From positions 1,488,001-1,552,000 of the forward strand of contig NZ_CP012034.1 of NCBI RefSeq assembly GCF_001050475.1: DNA of 64,000 bases, in the 5' to 3' direction. Made by a program: the position numbers and the translations under genes. The notes beneath the pieces were generated by a model, which was not told the DNA's origin, made no database searches, and saw only the letters and a list, made by a program, of their open reading frames with translations. Below are positions 44,258 to 52,946 of the stretch, one piece after another (the stretch's first letter is position 1; each line of letters opens with the position of its first letter). This stretch comes from Companilactobacillus ginsenosidimutans. Its GTDB lineage: Bacteria > Bacillota > Bacilli > Lactobacillales > Lactobacillaceae.

Positions 44258-44925
44258 TTTTCAAACAAAAGTTCTCCATGATTTACCATTACATCTGGGT
44301 GCAACACATCTGTCTGTTGACCTTTTATCAAGGATTTAGCCTCATTGATAAATTGTTGGAATGCCTCAGATTGAAGATGTGCTTTATATTTTGGTTCATC
44401 TTCAAAAACTTCGAATAGAATTAGTTTGCTGTTGTCATCTTGTTCCTGGCCCAAATACAAAGTTATCGTTCCGGAACCGGTGTCAATAGACTTATGGATC
44501 TCAGTTGATAATAATGATTGAAACTTTTTCGTATCAGCTGAGTCTACTTGGAATTCAGTCAATGAAACAAATACATCTTTAGAATCGACCGACTTGAGTC
44601 CATATCCTTCTTGTACCAATATCAAAGGGGTCAGTGAAACAACAGATTGTTCAACCACCACATCCCCTGCTACTTCACGAAAAGCTTTAAACTGAGGTGA
44701 ATTGGCATGAACTTGATAACTTGGCTCATCTTTATAAAGTTCAATCACACAATTATCAATACCAGTATCATCGATATGCCCAGTATACATACCCAAGGTT
44801 CCAGATTCATTTTTGATAGAAGTTAGTAAATTCTGCTTGCCAACTGCCGCAAATTCATCCAGCTTGTCTTCTTTGATTTTTAATTTAAACAATCTGAATA
44901 ATGGTTCGTTAATTAATTTTGCCAT
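44254..44925 (-). CDS. Tandem antibiotic-biosynthesis-monooxygenase (ABM) domain protein
   Basis: Two YgiN-like ABM domains follow one another: residues 8-100 (FRLFKLKIKEDKLDEF, ELYKDEPSYQVHANSPQFKAF) and 115-205 (LTEFQVDSADTKKFQS, EVFEDEPKYKAHLQSEAFQQF). The YKxH-S-x-F repeat is clear in each. ABM proteins are dimeric ferredoxin-like oxygenases acting on quinols or heme; a fused pair could work as an internal dimer. The substrate is unknown. It lies 20 bases after the acetyltransferase gene and is likely co-transcribed. Confidence 0.87.
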   Translation of the reverse strand: MAKLINEPLFRLFKLKIKEDKLDEFAAVGKQNLLTSIKNESGTLGMYTGHIDDTGIDNCVIELYKDEPSYQVHANSPQFKAFREVAGDVVVEQSVVSLTPLILVQEGYGLKSVDSKDVFVSLTEFQVDSADTKKFQSLLSTEIHKSIDTGSGTITLYLGQEQDDNSKLILFEVFEDEPKYKAHLQSEAFQQFINEAKSLIKGQQTDVLHPDVMVNHGELLFEK

Positions 44926-44944
44926 ATGTTGAATTCCCCCAAAC

Positions 44945-45529
44945 CTAATTCAAAGGTGCTAGAGATTTAATTTTCTTAGCTGGAACTCCACCAACTACAG
45001 TGTTGTCTGGAACATCTTTTGTTACAACTGCACCAGCACCAACAATAACGTTATTGCCGATGTGAACTCCTGCGATAATCGTAACATTTCCACCAATCCA
45101 AACATCGTCCCCGATTGAAATTGGTTCAGTATAAGTAATTAAATATCTACTCCCGTCTGGACGTGTCCCAAATCGCTTGGTAGCATCCAATGAGTGTTCG
45201 CCACAATAAAGTTTTGTGTCTGGAGCGATGATTACACGATTGCCCAAAGTAATCAAATTAGAGTCTTGGAAGGTGCAATTCCCGTTGATGAAAACATCGT
45301 CACCTACTTGTATATGACTGCCATACACAGCACTGAATTTTCCATTAATAGTAAGTCTCTCACCGGATTTACCGAATAAATCTTTGATAGCAGCTGATCG
45401 TTTGTTCAAGTCAGCTGATGTATTTATTACTTGAAGGAGTTCATTGCCACGTTTAATCATCCCTTCTAACTCAGGATCTCTGTAGTCATAGTCCTGCCCA
45501 GCAAGCAGCTTTTCATGTTCAGTCATCAT
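44945..45529 (-). CDS. Maltose/galactoside O-acetyltransferase-like hexapeptide enzyme
   Basis: The 194-residue left-handed beta-helix protein has the N-terminal maltose acetyltransferase segment HEKLLAGQDYDYRDPELEGM. It is followed by hexapeptide repeats (IQVGDDVFINGNC, ITLGNRVIIAPDT, ISIGDDVWIGGNVTI, VHIGNNVIVGAGAVVTKDV) and the conserved His in YCGEHSLD. It transfers acetyl from acetyl-CoA to a sugar hydroxyl. It is first in a two-gene operon with the ABM gene. Confidence 0.92.
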   Translation of the reverse strand: MMTEHEKLLAGQDYDYRDPELEGMIKRGNELLQVINTSADLNKRSAAIKDLFGKSGERLTINGKFSAVYGSHIQVGDDVFINGNCTFQDSNLITLGNRVIIAPDTKLYCGEHSLDATKRFGTRPDGSRYLITYTEPISIGDDVWIGGNVTIIAGVHIGNNVIVGAGAVVTKDVPDNTVVGGVPAKKIKSLAPLN

Positions 45530-45635
45530 ATTAACAATCCTCTCTTTGATTCGTTGTGATTATTATACGAGTGGTTTATTGGGATTTTAAATGCTCATTT
45601 TGTATGGATTGGTAATTCTTTTCGGGCATGGATAT

Positions 45636-45681
45636 GAAAAAAGTCCATAGTCACAAATTAATTGCGATGATGGACTTTTTC
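45636..45681 (-). terminator. Terminator at the end of the seven-gene operon
   Basis: On the minus strand, aaaaagtccat pairs with atggactttttt; an inner helix forms from cgcaa/ttgtg, and Ts follow. It lies directly after the stop of the 79-residue gene. Confidence 0.8.
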
Positions 45682-45921
45682 TCACTCTATCTTATTATTT
45701 CTAGAAATTATTTTTATTATCAAATCTTCAGCAACGTGCTTTACCAAATATTGTTTGCCATCTATATATCCAAAGATATCATAGGAATGGCATTTTCCCA
45801 ACATCTCGAGTGAACCACCGAAGTCGGCAATCCAAATCACGCCTTCAACTACCTCATCTTTGAATTTATACTGCACTTTGTCTCCAATGCGATATTTCAT
45901 TGGGCCTAGATTAGTTTTCAT
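45682..45921 (-). CDS. Small hypothetical protein, last gene of the metallophosphoesterase operon
   Basis: The 79 residues after AGAGGT begin with KYRIGDKVQYKFKDEVVEGVIWIADFGG in two pieces, an SH3-like beta-barrel opening (G-D-x-V-x-Y). No family is recognised. It starts 28 bases after the metallophosphoesterase gene and precedes the terminator. Confidence 0.75.
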   Translation of the reverse strand: MKTNLGPMKYRIGDKVQYKFKDEVVEGVIWIADFGGSLEMLGKCHSYDIFGYIDGKQYLVKHVAEDLIIKIISRNNKIE

Positions 45922-45948
45922 ATTATTACCTCTTTAGGTATTGGATTT

Positions 45949-46713
45949 CTACGACAGCATTGCATTTAAACGTGCTTTCTGCAGCTGTGGAGCAGGTACA
46001 GTATCCAGTGCTGTTTCAAGTAATTCATCATCCTCAACATTCTCTAAAATGTTGGTCACAATATTTACGATTGTATCCTGACTAACCGACTTATCGTATT
46101 GAGAAAAATCAATTTCATCTAAACTCATTTCATTTGTGTCTGGAATGAGTTGATTCTTCAACTTATAAACTGACTCCAATTTAGCTTGCCATTGAGCAGT
46201 AATTATTTTTTCAATCTCAGCAACACTAATGGGTTTGTACCCAATCATGCTGGCACCAACGTTTACTGCATTCGGACTCATTAGACGTTGGAAATACTTC
46301 TGACGATTATTATGAACATGTCCATAAAGAAAGCAATGGTCACTAAAATAGCCGTTATACTCCAGTATTGGATAATGACACAATTGATACTGGATATGAT
46401 TTTCTTTAAAATGGCTCAGGTCTTTAATCCACTCGAATTGCGTGGTGTCGAAAGTTTCATCATTCAAAAAATAATCGTGGTTACCTCGTATCAGATATTT
46501 ACGACCTTTGAGTTGCTTGATTATCGAGGTAACCTCCTCGGCAGAACCGAAGGACAAATCTCCAAGGATGTACACCTCATCTTTTGGAAGGACGACTTTA
46601 TTCCAGTTCTCAATCAGCGTGGCATTCATTTCGTTAACGTCAGAGAATGGACGATGATCCATCGCAATCACATTGGCATGGTTGAAGTGTAAATCTGAAA
46701 TGACATATTTCAT
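45949..46713 (-). CDS. Calcineurin-like metallophosphoesterase
   Basis: From ATG 46713 (AGAAAGGA upstream) the first residues are MKYVISDLHFNHANVI, the D-x-H metal motif. Next come YILGDLSFG (GD), KYLIRGNHDYF (GNHD), YQLCHYPI and FLYGHVHNN (GHxH). This is the compact single-domain type related to YfcE/MJ0936 phosphodiesterases. A helical tail of about 90 residues follows the catalytic part. The substrate is unknown. It is the sixth gene of a leftward run. Confidence 0.9.
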   Translation of the reverse strand: MKYVISDLHFNHANVIAMDHRPFSDVNEMNATLIENWNKVVLPKDEVYILGDLSFGSAEEVTSIIKQLKGRKYLIRGNHDYFLNDETFDTTQFEWIKDLSHFKENHIQYQLCHYPILEYNGYFSDHCFLYGHVHNNRQKYFQRLMSPNAVNVGASMIGYKPISVAEIEKIITAQWQAKLESVYKLKNQLIPDTNEMSLDEIDFSQYDKSVSQDTIVNIVTNILENVEDDELLETALDTVPAPQLQKARLNAMLS

Positions 46714-46755
46714 CAGATTGGTCCTTTCTGGCATCAAGCTCCATAAGTTAACCAC

Positions 46756-47031
46756 CTATTTCTCTAATACTGACCAAGGTTCGCCTATAATTCTCTCAAT
46801 GGTCTTTTTTTCATGCTCTGTTAGAACCGGATTAACTCCGGTTGCTAGCTTCCAATAGGCAGTTTCTGTAATACCGCAATTCCCACACTTTCTAGGACTG
46901 ACTACTCCCCAAACACCCATTTTGGGAGGATAATCCCACCCATCGTCGTATGCTTCTTGAACTGTCTTGTAACGGCGAACTGCTCCACAAACCTCACAGA
47001 TATATATGATTTTCGATTCATCAATTTCCAT
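46756..47031 (-). CDS. Zinc-ribbon-like small protein
   Basis: The 91 residues have two Cys pairs, IYICEVCGAVRRY and RKCGNCGITE, spaced like a zinc ribbon. In between is YDDGWDYPPKMGVWG, a pattern seen in uncharacterised phage and Firmicutes proteins. It could bind nucleic acid or a protein partner. It is separated from the previous operon gene by five bases. Confidence 0.75.
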   Translation of the reverse strand: MEIDESKIIYICEVCGAVRRYKTVQEAYDDGWDYPPKMGVWGVVSPRKCGNCGITETAYWKLATGVNPVLTEHEKKTIERIIGEPWSVLEK

Positions 47032-47036
47032 GTTGG

Positions 47037-47600
47037 TTACTCCTCAGAATTATTTTCATCTAATTCTTTATATCTAGCTTTAATGTCATCAAAGTACTCA
47101 ATTTCTTGTTTTGAATATTGATCTCTAAATTCTCCAACGGAAAAGCGTTTGGGATCATTTGCAATCCCCCATAGAATCGCCTCAAGCGAATGGGACTCAT
47201 TAGGATAGTTATTATCTTTATTTCTTGCATCACGATAATAATATGCTAATCCTGATTTTGCAAATTCTCCCATAACCCAATGAATGTCACCACTTTCTGC
47301 ACCCCACACACAATTCTTTTTAAACATTTTAAATGTTTGATGCTTTTTATCTTTATCATTCCAATTTTTGTTTTCTTCTTGTCTCTGCTTATAATTCCAT
47401 TCAGTGTCAGATGCCCAAATTTCTTGCCCATCTAAAAAGACATACCCTCTAGGAGTCATGTGATTAATATTGTGGTATTCAATCCAATTTAGGTCTTCAT
47501 GATAAACACTCTGATATAACTTAAAAAGTAAATTTGCCAACAATGCCTTTGGCCAAAACATCCTTTGTTTATGTATCCACTTGTATGATTTTCTTTCCAC
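47037..47600 (-). CDS. Unrecognised operon protein
   Basis: The 187-residue, Trp/Tyr/Lys-rich soluble protein (SYKWIHKQRMFWPKALL, IWASDTEWNYKQRQEENKNW) has no visible motif, signal or membrane segment. It is the fourth gene of the run, 30 bases after a metallophosphoesterase gene. No function is proposed. Confidence 0.75.
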   Translation of the reverse strand: MERKSYKWIHKQRMFWPKALLANLLFKLYQSVYHEDLNWIEYHNINHMTPRGYVFLDGQEIWASDTEWNYKQRQEENKNWNDKDKKHQTFKMFKKNCVWGAESGDIHWVMGEFAKSGLAYYYRDARNKDNNYPNESHSLEAILWGIANDPKRFSVGEFRDQYSKQEIEYFDDIKARYKELDENNSEE

Positions 47601-47630
47601 AATTTACCCCCTTAACATTTTTGACGTCAC

Positions 47631-48446
47631 TTACTTCGAAATCTTCCCATTTTCATAAGCCTCAATTAGTTCCCCAGAATCCATATCAAATACAGCAATA
47701 TTTCCAATATAGTAAGATGGTCCACCATGATTCCCACCATCAATAAAGAATCTCGCATATTCGCCTTCGTACTGAACAGTCAGGACACCAGCAGGACTAT
47801 TGACTCGATTTCGTCTGGTAGCCGGAGCAGCGGAGCCTCCAAGATATAGCCCGCTGATTGAATTTGTTGGTGTGTGTCCCGATACAACCGCACAGCTTAA
47901 AGGATTGCGAGCGAAATATGGTTGTACACTGAACCAATACTCCTCACGTAACCAATATTTATCGTGATCAGATGTATCTTCAACCGGATTTGGTGCTGAA
48001 AGATTCAATCCTGCGTGGACAAATAATAGCTTGTTCAGCTTTACTGTTAATGGGAGTGCACCCATCCAGTCAATTAAGTCTGCATAGTCACGTTTTACAA
48101 GCTCGGTAGCCATTTTCATACTCGTTAAAGTGTGACCTTTCAGCAGAGCAGCTTCAGCAATAACATCTTCTCCATCAGCTTCCAACCAGAAATCATTTTC
48201 CCCGGTTAAGCTTTCCACAGCAGAAGCATCGTGATTACCCTTGATGGCAAAAATATTATCTGGTTCTGCCTGCTGCATCTCCATAATTTTCTGAGCAACG
48301 TTGAATCCCGAATGATGATGCATTGAATCTTGATAATCACCACCAAAAACTACTGGTGCAGTTGGGTACCGTGCACGAATTTTCTCTAACTCAGGAAAAA
48401 CTAGCATCTGCCCATGTATATCTGAAACTGCAATAACTGGTCTCAT
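47631..48446 (-). CDS. Metallophosphoesterase, first of three related paralogues
   Basis: Catalytic motifs: VIAVSDIHGQMLVFPEL (DxH), VVFGGDYQDS (GDxxD), FAIKGNHDAS (GNHD), LLFVHAGLNL (H) and VVSGHTPTN (GHTP). The C terminus reads FIDGGNHGG then YIGNIAVFDMDSGELIEAY. It is of the PPP/PrpE-like type, a cytosolic phosphatase or dinucleoside polyphosphate hydrolase. The proteins at 51.1-51.9 and 52.1-52.9 kb share the same plan to the C terminus. Confidence 0.9.
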   Translation of the reverse strand: MRPVIAVSDIHGQMLVFPELEKIRARYPTAPVVFGGDYQDSMHHHSGFNVAQKIMEMQQAEPDNIFAIKGNHDASAVESLTGENDFWLEADGEDVIAEAALLKGHTLTSMKMATELVKRDYADLIDWMGALPLTVKLNKLLFVHAGLNLSAPNPVEDTSDHDKYWLREEYWFSVQPYFARNPLSCAVVSGHTPTNSISGLYLGGSAAPATRRNRVNSPAGVLTVQYEGEYARFFIDGGNHGGPSYYIGNIAVFDMDSGELIEAYENGKISK

Positions 48447-48456
48447 TTAATCCCCC

Positions 48457-49746
48457 TTACAAATCAAAAGAAATGATTCTTTCATCGTTTGAGAATCGTT
48501 TCCTAATATGTACTTCGCAACTTTTATCACGCTGAATAGTCGCGTATCTCAGGGTCGTTGTGTCCTGATCCGCTAAATTAATAGTTGTCGTTTTATTATG
48601 TTCTTCGGTAATTCCAACTCTTTCGAATTTGTTACGATGTCCATGAATCATCACTGCATGCTTGATTGGATGACTTACCCATTCAAAATCAACATCACGG
48701 TCATAGGATGACTCTCCTTCTTTTTTGATTCCATAAAGAAAAATTTCAGACGGAACAAGATCTATGCCTCCATGAAGAGCAAGATTTAATGTTAGCGAAG
48801 GTTCCATACCAGCATGACTCAGCACAATATTTCTATTTGCAAAATGGATGGCACGATATGTGCCCAAAAGGCTCAGAAATGTCCTTATTTCATTTTCACC
48901 AATACCTTCTTCTGAAAGCTGATTCACTGTATCTTGTTGAAGTCTACCAATCGTTGTTCGTTTTTCGATATATTTTTTTCGGAGATTAACTTCGTGGTTT
49001 CCACTTAACAGATGGAGGCTTTCATGTCTTTCAAGTAATAATCGAATGACTTTACCACTCTGTGGGCCTCTATCTATGTAGTCACCCAGCAAGGTGAAAT
49101 CAGCTTTAGGATGTGAATCCAAAATTTCGACCAGATCATCATAATCACCATGAACATCGCCAATAATGACCAATTCCTCAGGAATTGGGTCATGATAATA
49201 CGGATCTGCTACAAATGGAAATGATAATATACTGAAAAAAACGGTCGGCGTTAAAATTTTCCACCCTAATTCATCCCATTTAACTGAGTGATATCGATTT
49301 AAATAGCCTTCTAATTTCTTTCTTGAGTACGTATCCTTTACTAATGGTTCAAGTTTATCTATCAATTCAACGTCACTAGCTTTTTCTAATTCCGGTGCGA
49401 TAAAATCAACAACGTAGATGTCATATCCAAAGCCAGGATCAATTTTCTTAAAATATCGTAGGTCATCTCTTCCAAGACCAGATCCTACTGAAATGAAAGG
49501 GAGTCCTTCCGCAACGTAATACTTAACCGTAGACTCAAATAATTGACGAACCAACTTGGCTGCTCCCGAACTATACTTTGAAACTGCTTTGTCAGAATCA
49601 TCTATTATATATTTCTTGTCGCCAACTTCTTTTAACAAATTTTTCTTAGAAATAGTGTGCTCCATTAGCTTTTGTTCATTTAATGTTTCCTCGATGTTTT
49701 GTCCAGGCAATGAAATTGTTAGGTAAATATTGCGAGATGTACTCAT
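48457..49746 (-). CDS. Metallophosphatase fused to a degenerate polynucleotide-kinase-like domain
   Basis: The C-terminal 240 residues are a PPP-like phosphatase: VIIGDVHGDYDDLVEIL (195), LLGDYIDRGPQSG (219), HLLSGNHEVNL (246), IVLSHAGMEPS and VMIHGHRNK. The N-terminal 180 residues resemble the kinase module of bacterial Pnkp-like proteins (IYLTISLPG, then a helical lid ending FISVGSGLGRDDLRYF), but the P-loop reads LPGQNIEET where kinases need G-x-x-x-x-GKS/T. So ATP phosphotransfer is probably lost. Pnkp proteins mend RNA ends. The start overlaps the previous gene by four bases. Confidence 0.8.
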   Translation of the reverse strand: MSTSRNIYLTISLPGQNIEETLNEQKLMEHTISKKNLLKEVGDKKYIIDDSDKAVSKYSSGAAKLVRQLFESTVKYYVAEGLPFISVGSGLGRDDLRYFKKIDPGFGYDIYVVDFIAPELEKASDVELIDKLEPLVKDTYSRKKLEGYLNRYHSVKWDELGWKILTPTVFFSILSFPFVADPYYHDPIPEELVIIGDVHGDYDDLVEILDSHPKADFTLLGDYIDRGPQSGKVIRLLLERHESLHLLSGNHEVNLRKKYIEKRTTIGRLQQDTVNQLSEEGIGENEIRTFLSLLGTYRAIHFANRNIVLSHAGMEPSLTLNLALHGGIDLVPSEIFLYGIKKEGESSYDRDVDFEWVSHPIKHAVMIHGHRNKFERVGITEEHNKTTTINLADQDTTTLRYATIQRDKSCEVHIRKRFSNDERIISFDL

Positions 49747-50543
49747 ATTTTTATCGCCCCATTCCTTTCGAGCTTTAGAATACTATTCTCTTTTTCAGAC
49801 CAATACCATGAGACCAAATCAATATATTTATTTACATCATTGGCATTCTGGTACAATGGTTCATTGTTCTTAATCCGTGATTTGGAAATTGCCCCATAAT
49901 TCAATAATGCTCGTATTAAATTTCGATCTTCAATTAAAAGAGCCTTTCTGCAATAATCTTCAATATGAAATGCAAGATTAGGTGGCGTTCCCCAATCAAA
50001 TGCATTATCTAAATATTTAGTTAGAATATTTGTTTCAGACTTGGATTGCCCGAATAATTGCTCACCGTTATATCCAAAGTACATGTTAAGATTGTATAGA
50101 AACACCGGCAGTGTTTGTTTACTGCTGAACCCACTTTTCGGCATTGGAATCAAACTCATGTTGAGATAACTATTTGTCCTCCAATTACACCACGCCCAAC
50201 CTTCAATTAATCTTTTTTGATCACTAAAATTTTCGTATTCATCTAAGACATCCTCAGGAAAATGTTTAAATTCAAAATCAATATTCCCAGTAACAACGAT
50301 ATTTGATCCGAGAATATTAGAAAACTCTGAATCAGATTTTAATGGAAAACCCACCCCATCATTAATCTCAACTAAATTATCATTCTTCATATCAACTGAT
50401 TTAATAAAATTCCACGTGGAATTTTGATAAACTGACTTAAAGAATTTCAATGACGTCCGAGATGACGCTACATTGTTATATTTGTCATCATAATCAGATT
50501 GTTTTGTTATATCTGATCTTAAGAAATCTACTTCTATTGGCAT
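49743..50543 (-). CDS. Unrecognised protein, first gene of the metallophosphoesterase operon
   Basis: The ATG at 50543 follows GGAG; the frame could open nine codons earlier. The 266-residue soluble protein has aromatic-rich segments (EGWAWCNWRTNSYLNMSLIP, YNLNMYFGYNGEQLFGQ) but no motif I know. It leads the operon and shares a 4-base overlap with the kinase-phosphatase gene, so the two are made together. The promoter must lie in the 68-base gap to the divergent gene at 50611. Confidence 0.75.
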   Translation of the reverse strand: MPIEVDFLRSDITKQSDYDDKYNNVASSRTSLKFFKSVYQNSTWNFIKSVDMKNDNLVEINDGVGFPLKSDSEFSNILGSNIVVTGNIDFEFKHFPEDVLDEYENFSDQKRLIEGWAWCNWRTNSYLNMSLIPMPKSGFSSKQTLPVFLYNLNMYFGYNGEQLFGQSKSETNILTKYLDNAFDWGTPPNLAFHIEDYCRKALLIEDRNLIRALLNYGAISKSRIKNNEPLYQNANDVNKYIDLVSWYWSEKENSILKLERNGAIKI

Positions 50544-50610
50544 AAAATCATCTCCATAAAAATTATTCAAATATCATCCTGTTAAATTTTCTACTAAAAC
50601 GGAGGAACCC

Positions 50611-51081
50611 ATGGAAACACGAAACGAAAAATTCAGAAGACTTGCTGAACTAAGATTGACAAGAGTCTTCCAGAATATGAATTCAATAGCTAACCTCAGT
50701 GCTCCAAAATATAAATATACAGAAGCAGAGATCAGCGATCTATTTGAAACATACCAGAAACTTGGTGTGGAATGTCGTGAGTATTTTAAAGGCCCTTCAC
50801 GATTCAATGAAATGCCTAGTACTTTTAAATTTACAGCGCCAGACTTACCGGATGATGAAACATCAGTTGGTCATGACCGTTTCAGATATTTGGCAGAAAA
50901 TCGAATGACTCAAGTTGTCCAATTCACGAGAAAGCTGGCATCTCTTAGCGTAAAATCAAACTACACATATACCAAAGAAGAAGTTAATGAATTATTTGAT
51001 GCCTATGAACAAAAAGGGCATGAAGTTGAGTCACTATTTTTGCCTTTAACAGAAGAATTTCACTTTAAGCCTAAAGACTAG
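50611..51081 (+). CDS. Protein of two tandem copies of a small helical repeat
   Basis: Residues 5-59 (NEKFRRLAELRLTRVFQNM, ANLSAPKYKYTEAEISDLF) and 87-142 (HDRFRYLAENRMTQVVQFT, ASLSVKSNYTYTKEEVNELF) are clear repeats. The unit, F-x-R-L-A-E-x-R then L-S and Y-x-Y-T-x-E-E-V-x-x-L-F, is a small helical domain I know only from hypothetical proteins. AACGGAGG precedes the ATG. It diverges from the metallophosphoesterase operon. Confidence 0.8.
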   Translation: METRNEKFRRLAELRLTRVFQNMNSIANLSAPKYKYTEAEISDLFETYQKLGVECREYFKGPSRFNEMPSTFKFTAPDLPDDETSVGHDRFRYLAENRMTQVVQFTRKLASLSVKSNYTYTKEEVNELFDAYEQKGHEVESLFLPLTEEFHFKPKD

Positions 51082-51099
51082 TCCTTGGGCTTTTTTGAT
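51069..51099 (+). terminator. Terminator after the repeat protein
   Basis: aagcctaaagac pairs imperfectly with gtccttgggctt and T6 follows. Confidence 0.75.
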
Positions 51100-51100
51100 A

Positions 51101-51904
51101 TCAAGAATCTTCAAAACGGTCTATTAATAATCCTGTCTCACCATCAAAAACACCAATATTGCCAAGAATTTTGGGATTGCCTTTAATTGCGCCTCCATCA
51201 ATCAAATACCGCGGCATTTCATTTGGATATTGGATTGTATAGATTGGATTGTGGTCTGAATATTGTTTCGGAGGTTTTTGATTGTCAATATATTTCCCAT
51301 CAATCTCCCCGGTGGGCACATGTCCAGCTACAATACTTATCCCAAGCGAATTTCTACTAAAAACTAACTCATAGTTTTTAAAATCGTACAAGTTCATTTC
51401 CATTGTGTCATCGTAATATGTGTAATCACGTAAAGGATTGCCACTTTTTAAATCCAATCCCAAATGTGAAAACACAATTTTATTTTTGTCTCCAGGTTTA
51501 TAGATTAGTGGAAGTGTTCTTACCCAACTGATCAAATCTTGTCTTTTATTTAAAATAAACTCACGATCATGCAAGGCATCTTGATGACCACTTAATCTTT
51601 GAGTCTCCGCTCGCAACGTTTTCCTACCACCCAATCTTGGCCACGAAATATTATCTTTACCATCGAAAAAATTAAGAGCAGCTTGTTCGTGACTTCCTCT
51701 TAATACCACGGTATGCAATGGATTAGATTCTTTTATGTATCGTATTTTTTGGAGAAGATCAAAGCCCTGATTCATACCAAATGTGTCTATGTAGTCACCA
51801 ATAAATACCGTTATTGCTGAAGGATACATCGCCTGTACCATCTTTAACCGATTCAATGTTTCAGTCTGTCCATGTAGATCGCCAAGTGCGATAAATATAG
51901 TCAT
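51101..51904 (-). CDS. Metallophosphoesterase paralogue with Ser in place of the GNHE Asn
   Basis: The start is ATG 51904 (GGGAGGA upstream). Motifs: FIALGDLHGQTETL, FIGDYIDTFG, VVLRGSHEQAA, IVFSHLGLDL and IVAGHVPTG. The family's G-N-H-E is G-S-H-E here (Ser71, codon AGT), although that Asn binds metal and phosphate. The 267 residues are otherwise complete and end GNIGVFDGETGLLIDRFED. It is close to the paralogue at 52.1 kb, so they are a recent duplicate pair. It may be weak or inactive. Confidence 0.9.
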   Translation of the reverse strand: MTIFIALGDLHGQTETLNRLKMVQAMYPSAITVFIGDYIDTFGMNQGFDLLQKIRYIKESNPLHTVVLRGSHEQAALNFFDGKDNISWPRLGGRKTLRAETQRLSGHQDALHDREFILNKRQDLISWVRTLPLIYKPGDKNKIVFSHLGLDLKSGNPLRDYTYYDDTMEMNLYDFKNYELVFSRNSLGISIVAGHVPTGEIDGKYIDNQKPPKQYSDHNPIYTIQYPNEMPRYLIDGGAIKGNPKILGNIGVFDGETGLLIDRFEDS

Positions 51905-52142
51905 AATTCCTCCCAATGAATATGTTTTAGAAACATATTGGAATTTGATTATACCATACTAACAGTTAAACGTATCATTTGTATAGACATTTGACATATA
52001 ATATTGTTGATACGCGTTATCCTGGTGATCATGTATCTATCACAAAAAGCATATTCCCATCAATTTACTGAAAATATGCTTCACTTTTTAATAATTTTGT
52101 TTTACATAACTTCTTTTAATTAGTCCTAAATATGCTTATATA

Positions 52143-52946
52143 CTAATCCTCAATTGCATCAATAAGCATGCCAGTTTCTCCATCGAATACCCCAATGTTG
52201 CCAAGTTTTTTTGAATCGCCATCACCCGCACCTCCATCGATAAGGTACCGTGGATATTCGCCTGGATAATGTATGGCATAAATAGGGTTACGATTAGACT
52301 CTTGTTTTTTCGGACGCTCGTCATCCTCGTATTCACCCATTATGTTTCCAGTTGGTGTATGGCCAGTAACGATGCTCATATCGAGTTTATTGTGCCCGAA
52401 TATCCCCCAGAAATTCGGGTTATACCAATAAGTAGCTCTCATCCACAAGTGGTCAGTCTGTGAAGTATCACGAATTGGATCATCAAGCAGCAAGTCCAAT
52501 CCAGCATGGGTAAACACGATTTTATTGTCACTGCCAGGATAATAGGTCAGTGGCAGTTGCTTAACCCAATCAAGCAACCCATGTTCATGATTTAATACAA
52601 ATTCTCGGTCGTGGGAAAAATCTTGCTTACTTCCAAGTTTCTTTGCTACTGCTCTCAATGTATAGTCGCCACCAAATCGTAACCAAGAGTCGTTCTCTGG
52701 GTCCTCAAAGTAATCAATCGCAGCCTGTTCATGATTTCCCATTAAGACAATTACATCACTGGGATTTTTCATTTGCATATCATGTATTTCGTGAAGAAGG
52801 TCAAACCCGAGGTTAGTGCCATAACAATCAATATAATCCCCGATAAAGATTGTCTTAGCAGTTGGATACTGTTTTTGAACGATTTCCAATCGATCTAGAG
52901 TTTCCATTTGGCCGTGTAAATCACCAAGTGCAATAAATATTCCCAT
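52143..52946 (-). CDS. Metallophosphoesterase paralogue, all motifs intact
   Basis: Motifs: FIALGDLHGQMETL, FIGDYIDCYG, IVLMGNHEQAA, IVFTHAGLDL and IVTGHTPTGN; it ends LIDGGAGDGD then GNIGVFDGETGMLIDAIED. It is 267 residues long, cytosolic and PPP/PrpE-like. Many residues are identical to the 51.1-kb protein and the plan matches the 47.6-kb protein. It is separated from its neighbours by long gaps, so it is transcribed alone. Confidence 0.92.
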   Translation of the reverse strand: MGIFIALGDLHGQMETLDRLEIVQKQYPTAKTIFIGDYIDCYGTNLGFDLLHEIHDMQMKNPSDVIVLMGNHEQAAIDYFEDPENDSWLRFGGDYTLRAVAKKLGSKQDFSHDREFVLNHEHGLLDWVKQLPLTYYPGSDNKIVFTHAGLDLLLDDPIRDTSQTDHLWMRATYWYNPNFWGIFGHNKLDMSIVTGHTPTGNIMGEYEDDERPKKQESNRNPIYAIHYPGEYPRYLIDGGAGDGDSKKLGNIGVFDGETGMLIDAIED

